Of a stretch of 64,000 nucleotides of DNA, positions 25,297-33,490 are shown piece by piece. The notes beneath the pieces were generated by a model. It saw nothing but the letters and a program-made list of their open reading frames with translations, made no database searches and was not told where the DNA came from. Source of the DNA: 20CM-4-69-16 sp035637455. GTDB taxonomy: Bacteria > Gemmatimonadota > Gemmatimonadetes > Gemmatimonadales > GWC2-71-9. Numbering within the stretch: position 1 is the stretch's first letter; the number at the start of each line of letters is the position of its first letter. The DNA is taken from NCBI GenBank assembly GCA_035637455.1, contig DASPXE010000053.1, positions 1 to 64,000 of the forward strand, written 5' to 3'. A program made the translations under genes and the position numbers.

Positions 25297-26364
25297 TCAG
25301 TCTCCCAGACTGATCCCCAGGTCACGCGCCGTCGCGATGGTATCGGAGTCGAGCGGGACGAGCTTCGGCATTGCGAGCGCCTCCGCAATGGGGATGGGGG
25401 CGATGGCGGGGGGTCGCAGCGCGACCATCGTCCCGAACTTCCCTTCTGCGATCACGCGGACGGCCGCCGCACCGAACCGCAGGCCCAGCAGGCGGTCGAA
25501 GGTCGTGGGGCTGCCGCCACGCTGGAGGTGCCCCAGCACGAGCGTGCGCGTCTCCTTGCCCGTCATTTCCTGGATCGAGTTGGCGACCTTGTCGCCGATT
25601 CCGCCCAGGCGCTCGTGCTCGGGATCGATCAGCGACACGGTGCCGCCCTTCGGTGCCGCTCCCTCCGCAACCACGACGATGCTGAAGTGCCGGCCCTCGG
25701 TTTCGCGTCGCTGGATTTTGTCGCACACCTTCCTGATATCGAAAGGGATCTCGGGGATCAAGATCACGTCGGCAGACCCGGAGATCCCCGCGTGCAGGGC
25801 GATCCAGCCAGCGTGGCGCCCCATCACCTCCACCACCATGACGCGCTCGTGACTCTCGGCCGTGGAGTGGAGTTTGTCGATGGCGTCGGTGGCGGTCTGG
25901 ACCGCGGTATCGAAGCCGAACGTGGAGATGGTGCCACCGACGTCGTTGTCGATCGTCTTGGGCACGCCGACCACCGGGATCCCTTTTTCGAACAGCCGGA
26001 GCGCGATGCGCAGCGAGCCGTCACCGCCGATCGCGATGAGGGCGTCGATCCCTTTGGTCCGGAAGGCGGCGACGAGCTCGTCGGCGCGGTCCCGCTCGAC
26101 CCAACGGCCGTCGGGGAGCTGCTCGCGCCACCGGAACGGATCGCCGCGGTTGGTGGACCCGAGGATAGTGCCGCCGAGGTGCGTGATGCCGCGGACCGCG
26201 TTGGCATCGAGCGTCACGACGCGGTCCTCGTCCAGCAACCCGTCATAGCCGCGCCGGATACCGACGCACTCCCAGCCGCGGTGGATCGCAGCGAGCACGG
26301 CCCCGCGGATCACGGCGTTCAGCCCCGGCGCGTCGCCGCCGCCGGTGGAGATCGCTATTCTCAA
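25297..26364 (-). CDS. pfkA: 6-phosphofructokinase
   Basis: Phosphorylates fructose 6-phosphate to the 1,6-bisphosphate in glycolysis. The 355-residue protein has STGGGDAPGLNAV (residues 6-18), AIGGDGSLRIA (111-121), VPKTIDNDVGG (134-144), VEVMGRHAGWIA and LGHLQRGGSPTTFDR. The phosphoryl-donor positions are a Gly (Gly116, equal to E. coli Gly104) and a Lys (Lys136, equal to Gly124). Gly at the first usually means ATP and Lys at the second is common in group III enzymes, so ATP is predicted but not certain. The start is TTG at 26364, overlapping the UGA stop of the SelW-like gene (TTGA), so pfkA looks translationally coupled to a selenoprotein gene. Confidence 0.95.
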   Translation of the reverse strand: MRIAISTGGGDAPGLNAVIRGAVLAAIHRGWECVGIRRGYDGLLDEDRVVTLDANAVRGITHLGGTILGSTNRGDPFRWREQLPDGRWVERDRADELVAAFRTKGIDALIAIGGDGSLRIALRLFEKGIPVVGVPKTIDNDVGGTISTFGFDTAVQTATDAIDKLHSTAESHERVMVVEVMGRHAGWIALHAGISGSADVILIPEIPFDIRKVCDKIQRRETEGRHFSIVVVAEGAAPKGGTVSLIDPEHERLGGIGDKVANSIQEMTGKETRTLVLGHLQRGGSPTTFDRLLGLRFGAAAVRVIAEGKFGTMVALRPPAIAPIPIAEALAMPKLVPLDSDTIATARDLGISLGD

Positions 26365-26600
26365 CGCGCTGGCGGGGCCGCCTGCTGAATCAGGCGCAGC
26401 ACTTCTCCGGGCTCAGCGTGCCGCCCGAGGGTCTTCTTGGAGTACAGGCGACGCCCGTCGACCTCGACTTCGAACACACCGCCCGAGGATTGGATCAGCT
26501 TGACGTCCGCGTGCGGGTAGGCCTTGCGGATCTCGGCCGCCAGACCGGCGGCCCGAGGCTCGTAGTTTCAGACGACACAGTACTCGATCGTGACGCGCAT
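26361..26600 (-). CDS. SelW/Rdx-family selenoprotein (in-frame UGA as Sec)
   Basis: The frame from ATG 26600 is interrupted only by TGA at 26568-26570 and then continues 68 codons to TGA at 26361-26363. Read with selenocysteine, the 79-residue product has IEYCVVU (Cys8, Sec11: the CxxU redox motif), NYEPRAAGLAAEIRKAYP, VKLIQSSGGVFEVEVDGRRL and YSKKTLGRHAEPGEVLRLI, all the features of a SelW-like thioredoxin-fold protein. A hairpin of bacterial SECIS type follows the UGA. The protein probably acts as a cytoplasmic thiol or glutathione-linked redox factor; the exact role of the family is not settled. It overlaps pfkA and is missed by any caller that treats UGA as stop. It implies SelA, SelB, SelC and SelD elsewhere in the genome. 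Confidence 0.88.
26532..26557 (-). promoter_or_regulatory. Bacterial SECIS-like hairpin
   Basis: Ten bases after the in-frame UGA the minus strand forms CTCG, a bulged G, GCCGCC, loop GGTCT, GGCGGC, CGAG: 10 base pairs with one bulge. The apical loop starts with GG and lies 21 bases after the UGA, within the range used for bacterial SECIS elements bound by SelB. Confidence 0.75.
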
Positions 26601-26713
26601 ACGCGGTGTGGGAGAGCCGGCTCGGTTCCGTGGAAGGATAGTCGCGCTTGACACGCCACGCCACAGTCCCGAGTTTGCGCGGCATCCACCCCCGAGGATT
26701 CAGACCAACCGGC

Positions 26714-28834
26714 ATGAGCGTCCTTCCTCGCCTCAAGGCCTCGCCCGGCGTGCTCGTGCGGACACTCGTGTCGCTCGGGGCCGTGCTCGCCGTCGTCGCG
26801 GCGGTCGCCGCCTACGCCTCCGGACGGGCGGTCCTCGGTGCCGGTCTCGGGACCGAGTTCGTCATGCTGGTGGCGATCGGTGCGCTGTCGCGGCGCTACG
26901 GAGTGGCGCTCCCCGGCAATGGCTTTTCTTCTTACATCGTGGGCGTCACGGCGTTCGCCGTGCTCGACCGCGGGTGGGCGTGCGCGGCCCTTGTCGCCCC
27001 GACGGCGATGTTCGCGGGCGACCTGTTGTTGCGGCGGCTGCCGGCCCGCACGGCGCTGGGGAACGCCGCCCATCTCACGGCTGGCACGGCGGTCGTCGGC
27101 CTCATGTACGAGCGCCTCGGCGGCCTCCTGGGTGCCGACGCGCTCGACGCGACGAACCTCGCGCCACTGGCCGCGCTGCTCGCGCTCCTACCCATCGTCG
27201 TCAACGCCACGTTCTACCTCGAGCTCGCGCTCGGTCGCTCGCTGGCGTGGGTGGACGCGTGGCTCACCGCGCGGTGGGAGACGATCGTGTACGCCTGCTC
27301 CGCCGGGCTTGCGCTCGCCTGGCTGCGCCTCGCCCACGCCGGGCTTGGCCCGGTCGAGACGTTCGTGGCGGGCGCGGTCCTCGCCACGGCGACCGCGACC
27401 AGCGTGTACGTCGTGCGGCTCGGGGTGCGCGCCGACGAACTCGCATTGATCCAAGGGCTCTCGCAAGTCATCGCGCGAGACATCTCGCTCGCGAAGAGCT
27501 TCGCGCGCATTCAGGAGCTCACGCGGCGCCTGGTGCCGTGGGAGCAGATGGGCTTCGCCCGCTACGACTCCCGCACCAACGAAATGGAGCTCGTCGCCGA
27601 CACCGCGGCTGGCGGCCGGACGAGCTTTCGCTTCGACGCGAACGCCGGGCTGACCGGCGAGGCGGTCCGGCTACGCCGTCCCGTCGTGGCGCACGGGCTG
27701 CGGCCTGACCAGGTCGTCGTCCCTGGCCAGGAGCGCCCCGGAGCGGAGGTGCTCGTCCCGCTCTATCACGCCGGCCAGCTGGTCGGTCTGTGGAGCGTGC
27801 GCCACTCCGATCCCCTGATGTACCGCGAAACCGACGGCGAGGTGCTCGCGCTCCTCGCCCCCCAGCTCGCGCTCATGCTCGCGATCGAGACGTCGGTACA
27901 GCCGGTAGTCGGCGCCTCCGAGCGAACGACCACGTACATCGGGACCCTCACCGCAACGACGCAGGAGATCCATGCCTCGAGCCAGGAGGTGGCCGCAGCG
28001 GCCCAGCGCGCCAGCCACGGCGCCAAGCAGGCGGCGAGTCTCGTGAGCGCCGTGGCGCGCGAGTCGGATCAGCTCAAGCAGCACGCCGGCGAGGTCGCCG
28101 CGGCCGGCGACCAGACGCGCGACTCGGGCTCCGCGATGGAGAAGACCACCGACAAGGTCCGCCTCGCGACCGAGACCGCCGTCCGCCGTCTCACGGACCT
28201 CGGGGTGACGACCGAGCAGAGCGCGTCCGAAGTGCGGCGGCTGCGCGACGTGGCCGAGCAGGTGGAGAAATTCTCCGAGACGATCGGGTTCATCGCGAAC
28301 CAGACCAATCTGCTCGCTCTCAACGCTACGATCGAGGCGGCGCGTGCCGGCGTGCACGGCCGCGGTTTCGCCGTCGTGGCCGACGAGGTGCATAAGCTCG
28401 CGGAAGCAAGCGGGCGCGAGGCCCGGGCCGTCGGCAGGTCGGCGCAGGACACGCGCGGAGCCCTCGACCGCGCCGCCCAGCTGCTCGAGCGGCTCCGCGA
28501 GGACCTGACCGAAGTCGTCCAGGGCTCGTCCGAGTGGGTGTCGGACCTGAGCCACATCGCCGAGGCAGCCTCCAGCACCGCCCGGGCGGGGAAGCGCGTC
28601 GCGGAACTCGCGCGCGGCATCGCGGCGCTGTCGGGCCGGATCAGCGCGGCGCTCGAGCAGGCGAAGGCCGGCGCCCAGTCGTCGAGCACGGAGGCGGAGG
28701 CCGTGGCGGCCGCAGCGGCGGAGCAGCTCAAGGCCATCGAAGCCCTCACCCACGGCGCCACCGAGCTGGCGCAGCTCGCCGACAACCTCGCGAAAGCGGT
28801 GCGCTTCGTTCGGGGGGAGAACGGCCATCGGTAG
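26714..28834 (+). CDS. Membrane chemoreceptor-like protein with GAF and MCP signalling domain
   Basis: A 706-residue signal protein. Residues ~12-240 hold six to eight hydrophobic segments (VRTLVSLGAVLAVVAAVAAY and others) forming an integral-membrane sensor of a type I cannot name. Residues ~250-405 look like a GAF domain (QGLSQVIARDISLAKSFARI, VLVPLYHAGQLVGLWSVRHS). Residues ~410-705 are the coiled-coil methyl-accepting signalling domain, with the conserved tip FIANQTNLLALNATIEAARA and GRGFAVVADEVHKLAEASGR. The ATG at 26714 is preferred over the TTG at 26648, which begins in non-membrane sequence. No cheA, cheW or other chemotaxis genes are nearby, so the partner kinase lies elsewhere. The Kelch lipoprotein gene overlaps its end. 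Confidence 0.92.
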   Translation: MSVLPRLKASPGVLVRTLVSLGAVLAVVAAVAAYASGRAVLGAGLGTEFVMLVAIGALSRRYGVALPGNGFSSYIVGVTAFAVLDRGWACAALVAPTAMFAGDLLLRRLPARTALGNAAHLTAGTAVVGLMYERLGGLLGADALDATNLAPLAALLALLPIVVNATFYLELALGRSLAWVDAWLTARWETIVYACSAGLALAWLRLAHAGLGPVETFVAGAVLATATATSVYVVRLGVRADELALIQGLSQVIARDISLAKSFARIQELTRRLVPWEQMGFARYDSRTNEMELVADTAAGGRTSFRFDANAGLTGEAVRLRRPVVAHGLRPDQVVVPGQERPGAEVLVPLYHAGQLVGLWSVRHSDPLMYRETDGEVLALLAPQLALMLAIETSVQPVVGASERTTTYIGTLTATTQEIHASSQEVAAAAQRASHGAKQAASLVSAVARESDQLKQHAGEVAAAGDQTRDSGSAMEKTTDKVRLATETAVRRLTDLGVTTEQSASEVRRLRDVAEQVEKFSETIGFIANQTNLLALNATIEAARAGVHGRGFAVVADEVHKLAEASGREARAVGRSAQDTRGALDRAAQLLERLREDLTEVVQGSSEWVSDLSHIAEAASSTARAGKRVAELARGIAALSGRISAALEQAKAGAQSSSTEAEAVAAAAAEQLKAIEALTHGATELAQLADNLAKAVRFVRGENGHR

Positions 28835-30278
28835 GCTCGCGCCAGCCTGGGCCGTCCTGCTCGCCGCGTGCGGCGACACGATCGGACCGCCCGCGCAGGC
28901 CGGGCCCCGCGTCGATTACGTCGACGGCGCGATCGATCCCATCCTGGTGCGCGGCCAGGCCGCGGTTATCGAGGGCTTCGGGTTCGGGGCCGCGCCGGGC
29001 ACAGGGGGCGTCACGCTCGCCAGCGCCGCAGGCAGCGTCACTGCGCCCGTGGCCGGCTCGAGCGGTTGGAGCGACCTCGCCATCCGCTTCACCGTGCCGG
29101 ACAGCGCGGTTTCGGGAACGCTCACCGTGACGACCGCGGCCGGGCTTCGGCTCACGGCCACCGTACACGTGATTCCTCGTCTCCGGTTCGGCCCGGACAC
29201 GCTGACCTGGAAGCAGCGGACTGCCTTCCCGAGCGCTCCCGTGGGCGTCGGGGTCGCGGCGGCGGAGGTTCCCGCTGACAACGTCGTTACGATCACCCTA
29301 TACGCCGCGGGCGGTGCCGAGCTGGTCGGCGCGCGTCTCGTCCCCGACGCGGGCGTCTACGTCGCCCGGGCGCTCGCGGGCGGGACGGTCGGCGCGTGGG
29401 CGCGCCAGCCCGACAACGCGGACCCGCTCAAGAGCCGAGCGCTTCCCGCGCCGCGCGGGTTCGCCGCCGTGGCCGTGGCGACGCGCTACAACTCCCACTT
29501 CACAGGAAGCGCGCTGTACGTGATCGGGGGCATCGACTCCGCCGGTCGGGCGCAGCCGTCGGTGCTCGCGGCCGACGTCACTCCAGACAGCGTCGCCGGG
29601 CACTTCGCGCCAATCGAGCCGCTTCCCGCACCGGTGGCGGGCGCGACCGCGGTGGTGCGGCGCGGCCGGATCTATGTCATCGGCGGCACGGACTCGCTCG
29701 GGCGCCCGCAACGCTCGGTGTTCGTCGGGCGCATCGCCGCCGACGGGCATATCGACGGCTGGTACCGGCAGCCCTTGCTCCCGACGCCACGGGCCTACGG
29801 CGGCGGTGTGGTCCTCGACGATCGCGCGGTCGCGTTCGGCGGAGTGGCGGATAGCGTGCCGCCGGGCGGCGGACTCGACCCAGCGACGCCGCGGCTCGCT
29901 TCGAGCGATACGGCGCCGGTAAGCCTCATCTCGGGCTTCTTGGCCGGGTCCTGGGCCTCGGGAACCACGCTGTTCCCCGCCCCCCGGTCGCAGTTCGCTA
30001 CGCTGGACCTGGGCGACGTCGTCCTGCTCGTGGGCGGCATGTACGGTGGCGCCGCCACGAACGACGCGGAGACGCTCGCGGCCGCGGTGATCGGCGACTC
30101 GCTCGGCCTGTTTACGGGGCCCGTCGGCGCCGGCACGATTGCGGCGCAGGGCGGCGGCACGCTCGTGGGGCCGGCGGGCGTCACTTGGCGCGAGTCGGAT
30201 GGATCACGACATGCGCTCGTGATCGGGGGAATCGATCTGAACACGGGCCTGCGGAAAGCGGGCGTGTGGGGTTTCTAA
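28827..30278 (+). CDS. Lipoprotein with IPT/TIG-like domain and Kelch repeats
   Basis: A ~483-residue exported protein. The N-terminus GRLAPAWAVLLAACGDT has a lipobox (LAAC). Residues ~25-115 resemble an IPT/TIG immunoglobulin-like domain (VDGAIDPILVRGQAAVIEGF), and the rest carries Kelch-type blades (ALYVIGGIDSAGRAQPSV, RIYVIGGTDSLGRPQRSV, DVVLLVGGMYGG, HALVIGGIDLNTGLRK), so a beta-propeller is likely. The start is odd: no ATG, GTG, TTG or CTG lies in frame where the signal peptide needs it, but ATC at 28827 sits 7 bases after GGGGGGAGA, inside the end of the chemoreceptor gene. The next normal start, GTG 28947, would lose the signal. Binding partner unknown. Confidence 0.78.
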   Translation: MGRLAPAWAVLLAACGDTIGPPAQAGPRVDYVDGAIDPILVRGQAAVIEGFGFGAAPGTGGVTLASAAGSVTAPVAGSSGWSDLAIRFTVPDSAVSGTLTVTTAAGLRLTATVHVIPRLRFGPDTLTWKQRTAFPSAPVGVGVAAAEVPADNVVTITLYAAGGAELVGARLVPDAGVYVARALAGGTVGAWARQPDNADPLKSRALPAPRGFAAVAVATRYNSHFTGSALYVIGGIDSAGRAQPSVLAADVTPDSVAGHFAPIEPLPAPVAGATAVVRRGRIYVIGGTDSLGRPQRSVFVGRIAADGHIDGWYRQPLLPTPRAYGGGVVLDDRAVAFGGVADSVPPGGGLDPATPRLASSDTAPVSLISGFLAGSWASGTTLFPAPRSQFATLDLGDVVLLVGGMYGGAATNDAETLAAAVIGDSLGLFTGPVGAGTIAAQGGGTLVGPAGVTWRESDGSRHALVIGGIDLNTGLRKAGVWGF

Positions 30279-30332
30279 CCGGAGCCGGAGTTATTACCGT
30301 AGGGCCACACCCTAGGGACCGGGGGCCGAGTC

Positions 30333-31775
30333 GTGCGCACACTGACGATCCTGGGAATGGCGCTCACTTGCAGCGTCGGCCGCCTCGGCGCGCAGCGCGC
30401 GCATCAGTTCGAGCTGGGCGCGTTCGGCTCCTACACGCGCTACGACAGGGCGTTCGGCCTCGAGGACCGCGCCGGCGGCGGCGCGCGTCTCGGCTACTTC
30501 TTCACCGACATCGTCGCCGCGGAGCTCGATGTCGGCTATCAGGCCTTGAGCCCCAGGACGGGCAGCGCATCGCCCTCGCTCGCGCTCGGCGGCGCGAGTC
30601 TGGTCCTCAATTTCGGCAGCGCGCGCCAGCTGTTCTACATCCTCGGCGGCTACTCGCGCCTCGACTTCGAGACGGCCACGCCGTACCGCTTCACCGACAA
30701 CGCTGTTCACGGCGCGATCGGCGATCGGCTGTTCCTCGGCGACCACGCCGCGCTGCGGCTCGAGATGCGCGCCATCTATGCGCCCAACACCGGATTCGCG
30801 CGCGCCTCCTGGGCCGGTCACGTGGTCGGCTCGCTCGGCCTCTCCCTCTTCACCGGCGGGGGGGTGCTCCCGGACGAGGACCACGATGGCGTCCCCGACA
30901 CGCGCGATACCTGCTCCAACACCCCGCTCGGCGCAACGGTCGACGTGCACGGCTGTCCGACCGATGCCGATCATGACGGCGTGTACGACGGACTCGATCA
31001 GTGCCCCGGCACGCCCGCCGGGGCTCGGGTGGACGCGAAGGGCTGTCCGATCGACTCGGACTCGGACGGCGTGTACGACGGGCTCGATCAGTGCTCCAAC
31101 ACGCCCGCCGGCGCGCACGTAGACGCCAAGGGCTGCCCCACCGACGCCGACGGCGACGGCGTTCCCGACGGAATCGACCAGTGCCCCAACACCCCGACGG
31201 GCGCGACTGTCGACCCGGCCGGCTGCCCCCTCGATTCGGACAAGGACGGCGTGCCGGACGGCATCGACAAATGCCCGAACACGCCGCCGGGCACGGAAGT
31301 GGACAGCACCGGGTGCCAGCGCTTCAAGGACTCCGACGGCGACGGCGTCGACGACACCAAGGACAAGTGTCCCGGTACCCCGCCCGGCTCGCGCGTGGAT
31401 GCCTTCGGCTGCGTGATCCTGTTCACGCCGGAGCGGACACCGGTGATCCTGCGGGGGGTGACGTTCGAGACGGGCAGGGCGGTGCTCCAGCTCGAGTCCT
31501 TCACGGTGCTCAACATCGTCGCCCAGTCGCTGGTGGCGAATGCCGCCATTCGGATCGAGATCGCGGGATATACCGACGGCACCGGCTCCGCGGCGACCAA
31601 CCTGCGGCTCTCGCAGGCCCGCGCGGAGGTGGTGCGCGCCTACCTCGTGAGCCGAGGGGTCTCGCCCACCCGCATGATCGCGCGGGGCTACGGCGCGAGC
31701 AATCCGATCGCCGTGAACTCTACTCCCGAAGGTCGAGCGCAGAACCGGCGGGTGGAGCTGCACCAGTTACCCTAG
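30333..31775 (+). CDS. OmpA-like protein with six thrombospondin type 3 repeats
   Basis: A 480-residue outer-membrane protein. After a signal peptide (MRTLTILGMALTCSVGRLGAQ) come an eight-strand-type barrel region (about 25-175: LGAFGSYTRYDRAFG, GGGARLGYFFTDIV), six acidic repeats of about 28 residues (pattern DxDxDGVxDGxDxCPxTPxG, 180-360) that bind calcium in thrombospondin type 3 domains, and an OmpA C-terminal domain (about 370-480: IRIEIAGYTDGTGSAATN, LSQARAEVVRAYL) that binds peptidoglycan. It likely links the outer membrane to the cell wall. The start is GTG at 30333. A close paralogue with seven repeats follows 10 bases downstream, a tandem duplication. Confidence 0.93.
   Translation: MRTLTILGMALTCSVGRLGAQRAHQFELGAFGSYTRYDRAFGLEDRAGGGARLGYFFTDIVAAELDVGYQALSPRTGSASPSLALGGASLVLNFGSARQLFYILGGYSRLDFETATPYRFTDNAVHGAIGDRLFLGDHAALRLEMRAIYAPNTGFARASWAGHVVGSLGLSLFTGGGVLPDEDHDGVPDTRDTCSNTPLGATVDVHGCPTDADHDGVYDGLDQCPGTPAGARVDAKGCPIDSDSDGVYDGLDQCSNTPAGAHVDAKGCPTDADGDGVPDGIDQCPNTPTGATVDPAGCPLDSDKDGVPDGIDKCPNTPPGTEVDSTGCQRFKDSDGDGVDDTKDKCPGTPPGSRVDAFGCVILFTPERTPVILRGVTFETGRAVLQLESFTVLNIVAQSLVANAAIRIEIAGYTDGTGSAATNLRLSQARAEVVRAYLVSRGVSPTRMIARGYGASNPIAVNSTPEGRAQNRRVELHQLP
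30873..31412 (+). repeat. Tandem ~84-bp coding repeats (TSP3), six units
   Basis: DNA repeat array that encodes the calcium-binding repeats of the first OmpA-like protein. Units are diverged at third positions, and the last is preceded by a short insertion (QRFKD). It is a coding array, not a CRISPR. Confidence 0.9.
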
Positions 31776-31785
31776 AGGAGCCGAC

Positions 31786-33378
31786 ATGAGACGGTTCGCG
31801 GTGCTGGCGACATTGCTGACGCTCCCAACGGGACGCCTCGCGGCGCAGCACGCCGGGCAGTTCGAGGCCGGTGCCTTCGGCTCCTACACGCGCTACGACG
31901 CCGCCTTCGATCTTCCCAACAAGGTCGGTGGCGGCGTACGCCTCGGCTACTTCTTCGGTGACGCGGTCGGCCTCGAGGCCGACGTGTTGTTCCAGCCCCA
32001 ATACACCGTGTCGAGCGGTGGGACGCCCACCACTCTCGAGCCGCTGATCGGCAGCGCCAGTCTGGTCTTCAACGCCTTGCACGGCAGCCGCCTGATGCTC
32101 TACGTGCTCGGCGGCTACTCGCTGCTCGATTTCGGGACGCGGGCCCCGTATCGCTTCACCGACAACGCTATGCACGGCGGCGCCGGCGCGCGGATCTTCC
32201 TCACCCAGCGGGTCGCGCTGCGGCTCGAAGGGCGCGGCGTCTACGTTCCTAGCACCAAGTTCGCCTTCGGGCCGACCACGGCTACGCATTTCGTCGCGAC
32301 GGCCGGCCTTTCGGTCTTCCACCTGGGCGAGCCGCCGAAGGACTCGGACAAGGACGGGGTGACCGACAAGAAGGACGCCTGTCCCAACACGCCATTGGGT
32401 GCGACCGTCGACCCGCGCGGCTGCCCGACGGACTCCGACCATGACGGCGTGTACGACGGGCTCGACAAGTGCCCAAACACGCCGGCGGGAGCGACAGTCG
32501 ACGCCAGCGGCTGTCCCGCCGACGCCGACGCCGACGGCGTGCCCGACGGGATCGATCAATGCCCGAACACGCCGGCAGGCGTGCACGTGGACGCCAAGGG
32601 TTGCCCCGTCGACTCGGACGGCGACGGCGTACCGGACGGCGTCGATCAGTGCGCCAACACCCCGGCGGGCGCGACCGTGGACGCCCTGGGGTGCCCGGCG
32701 GACACGGACAAGGACGGCGTGCCGGACGGCATGGATCAATGTCCCAATACGCCGGTCGGCGCGCTGGTCGACGCGAAGGGTTGTCCGATGGACTCGGACC
32801 TGGACGGGGTGCCGGATGGGCTCGACAAGTGCCCCAACACGCCCGCCGGAACGCCGGTCGACACCACCGGCTGCCCGCTGCCGCGGCAGGTGATCCGGGA
32901 CTCCGACGGGGACGGCGTGCCCGACGACCGCGACAAATGCCCGAATACGCCGGCCGGCTCGAAGGTGGACGCGAACGGCTGCATCATCCTGTTCCAGCCG
33001 GAAATCGTGCCGGGCGCCCCGGGCGCCGCGCCGGCGCGGCCCACGCTGATCCTGCGCGGGGTGAACTTCGAGTGGGGCCGGTCCGCCCTCACGCGCGATT
33101 CCTACGCGGTGCTCGACCAGGTGGCGGGGTCGCTGATCGCCAACCCGGACATCCAGATCGAGATCGCGGGCTACACCGACAACACGGGATCGGCGCCTCT
33201 CAACGTGCGGCTCTCGGAGGCCCGGGCGGCCTCGGTGCGCGCGTACCTGGCGCGCAAGGGCGTGTCGCCGGGGCGGATGGTGGCGAAGGGCTACGGGGCG
33301 AGTGGCTTCATCGCGCCCAACACCACGGCCGCGGGCCGGGCGCAGAACCGGCGAGTGGAGCTGCATAAGCTTCCGTAA
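31786..33378 (+). CDS. OmpA-like protein with seven thrombospondin type 3 repeats
   Basis: Paralogue of the preceding gene, 530 residues, same architecture: signal peptide (MRRFAVLATLLTLPTGRLAAQ), barrel region with GAFGSYTRYDAAFDLPN and GGGVRLGYFFGDAV, seven acidic repeats (about 186-400), and an OmpA domain (IQIEIAGYTDNTGSAPLN, LSEARAASVRAYLARKGV) with the conserved Asp and Arg of the peptidoglycan site. The two copies keep alignable blocks through the barrel, so the duplication is recognisable but not recent. AGGAG precedes ATG 31786. The extra repeat and a longer linker before the OmpA domain (PGAPGAAPARPT) suggest a longer reach across the periplasm or a different partner. Confidence 0.94.
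   Translation: MRRFAVLATLLTLPTGRLAAQHAGQFEAGAFGSYTRYDAAFDLPNKVGGGVRLGYFFGDAVGLEADVLFQPQYTVSSGGTPTTLEPLIGSASLVFNALHGSRLMLYVLGGYSLLDFGTRAPYRFTDNAMHGGAGARIFLTQRVALRLEGRGVYVPSTKFAFGPTTATHFVATAGLSVFHLGEPPKDSDKDGVTDKKDACPNTPLGATVDPRGCPTDSDHDGVYDGLDKCPNTPAGATVDASGCPADADADGVPDGIDQCPNTPAGVHVDAKGCPVDSDGDGVPDGVDQCANTPAGATVDALGCPADTDKDGVPDGMDQCPNTPVGALVDAKGCPMDSDLDGVPDGLDKCPNTPAGTPVDTTGCPLPRQVIRDSDGDGVPDDRDKCPNTPAGSKVDANGCIILFQPEIVPGAPGAAPARPTLILRGVNFEWGRSALTRDSYAVLDQVAGSLIANPDIQIEIAGYTDNTGSAPLNVRLSEARAASVRAYLARKGVSPGRMVAKGYGASGFIAPNTTAAGRAQNRRVELHKLP
32341..32982 (+). repeat. Tandem ~84-bp coding repeats (TSP3), seven units
   Basis: DNA array encoding the seven acidic repeats of the second OmpA-like protein. 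The repeat number differs from the upstream paralogue (seven against six), as expected from unequal recombination in such arrays. Confidence 0.9.
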
Positions 33379-33383
33379 CGGCG

Positions 33384-33415
33384 GCGGTCAGGTTGACAGG
33401 CGGTCGGGCGGTCGG
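33384..33415 (+). repeat. GGCGGTCAGG-type repeat, intergenic copy
   Basis: A run of GGCGGTC/GACAGG units in the gap before the S9 peptidase gene. An inverted relative (24 of 32 positions equal by hand alignment) lies at 33531-33562 inside the start of that gene. Confidence 0.6.
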
Positions 33416-33490
33416 CATTGCTGACCGCACCGTCGCGTCGCTGGCTCCCAGCACGTAGTTTTCTCCGTCCCGCAACCGCTTGAGCATCAC

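Noticed and set aside
26648..26676. TTGACA as a -35 box for the chemoreceptor gene
   Set aside because: The hexamer is perfect but no acceptable -10 lies 16-18 bases downstream.
26413..26736. Minus-strand frame of 107 codons over the selenoprotein locus
   Set aside because: It runs in another frame, lacks any motif and is explained by the SelW-like frame read through UGA.
30873..32982. Regular direct repeats that could suggest a CRISPR array
   Set aside because: Units are ~84 bp, contiguous without unique spacers, in frame and encode TSP3 calcium-binding repeats.
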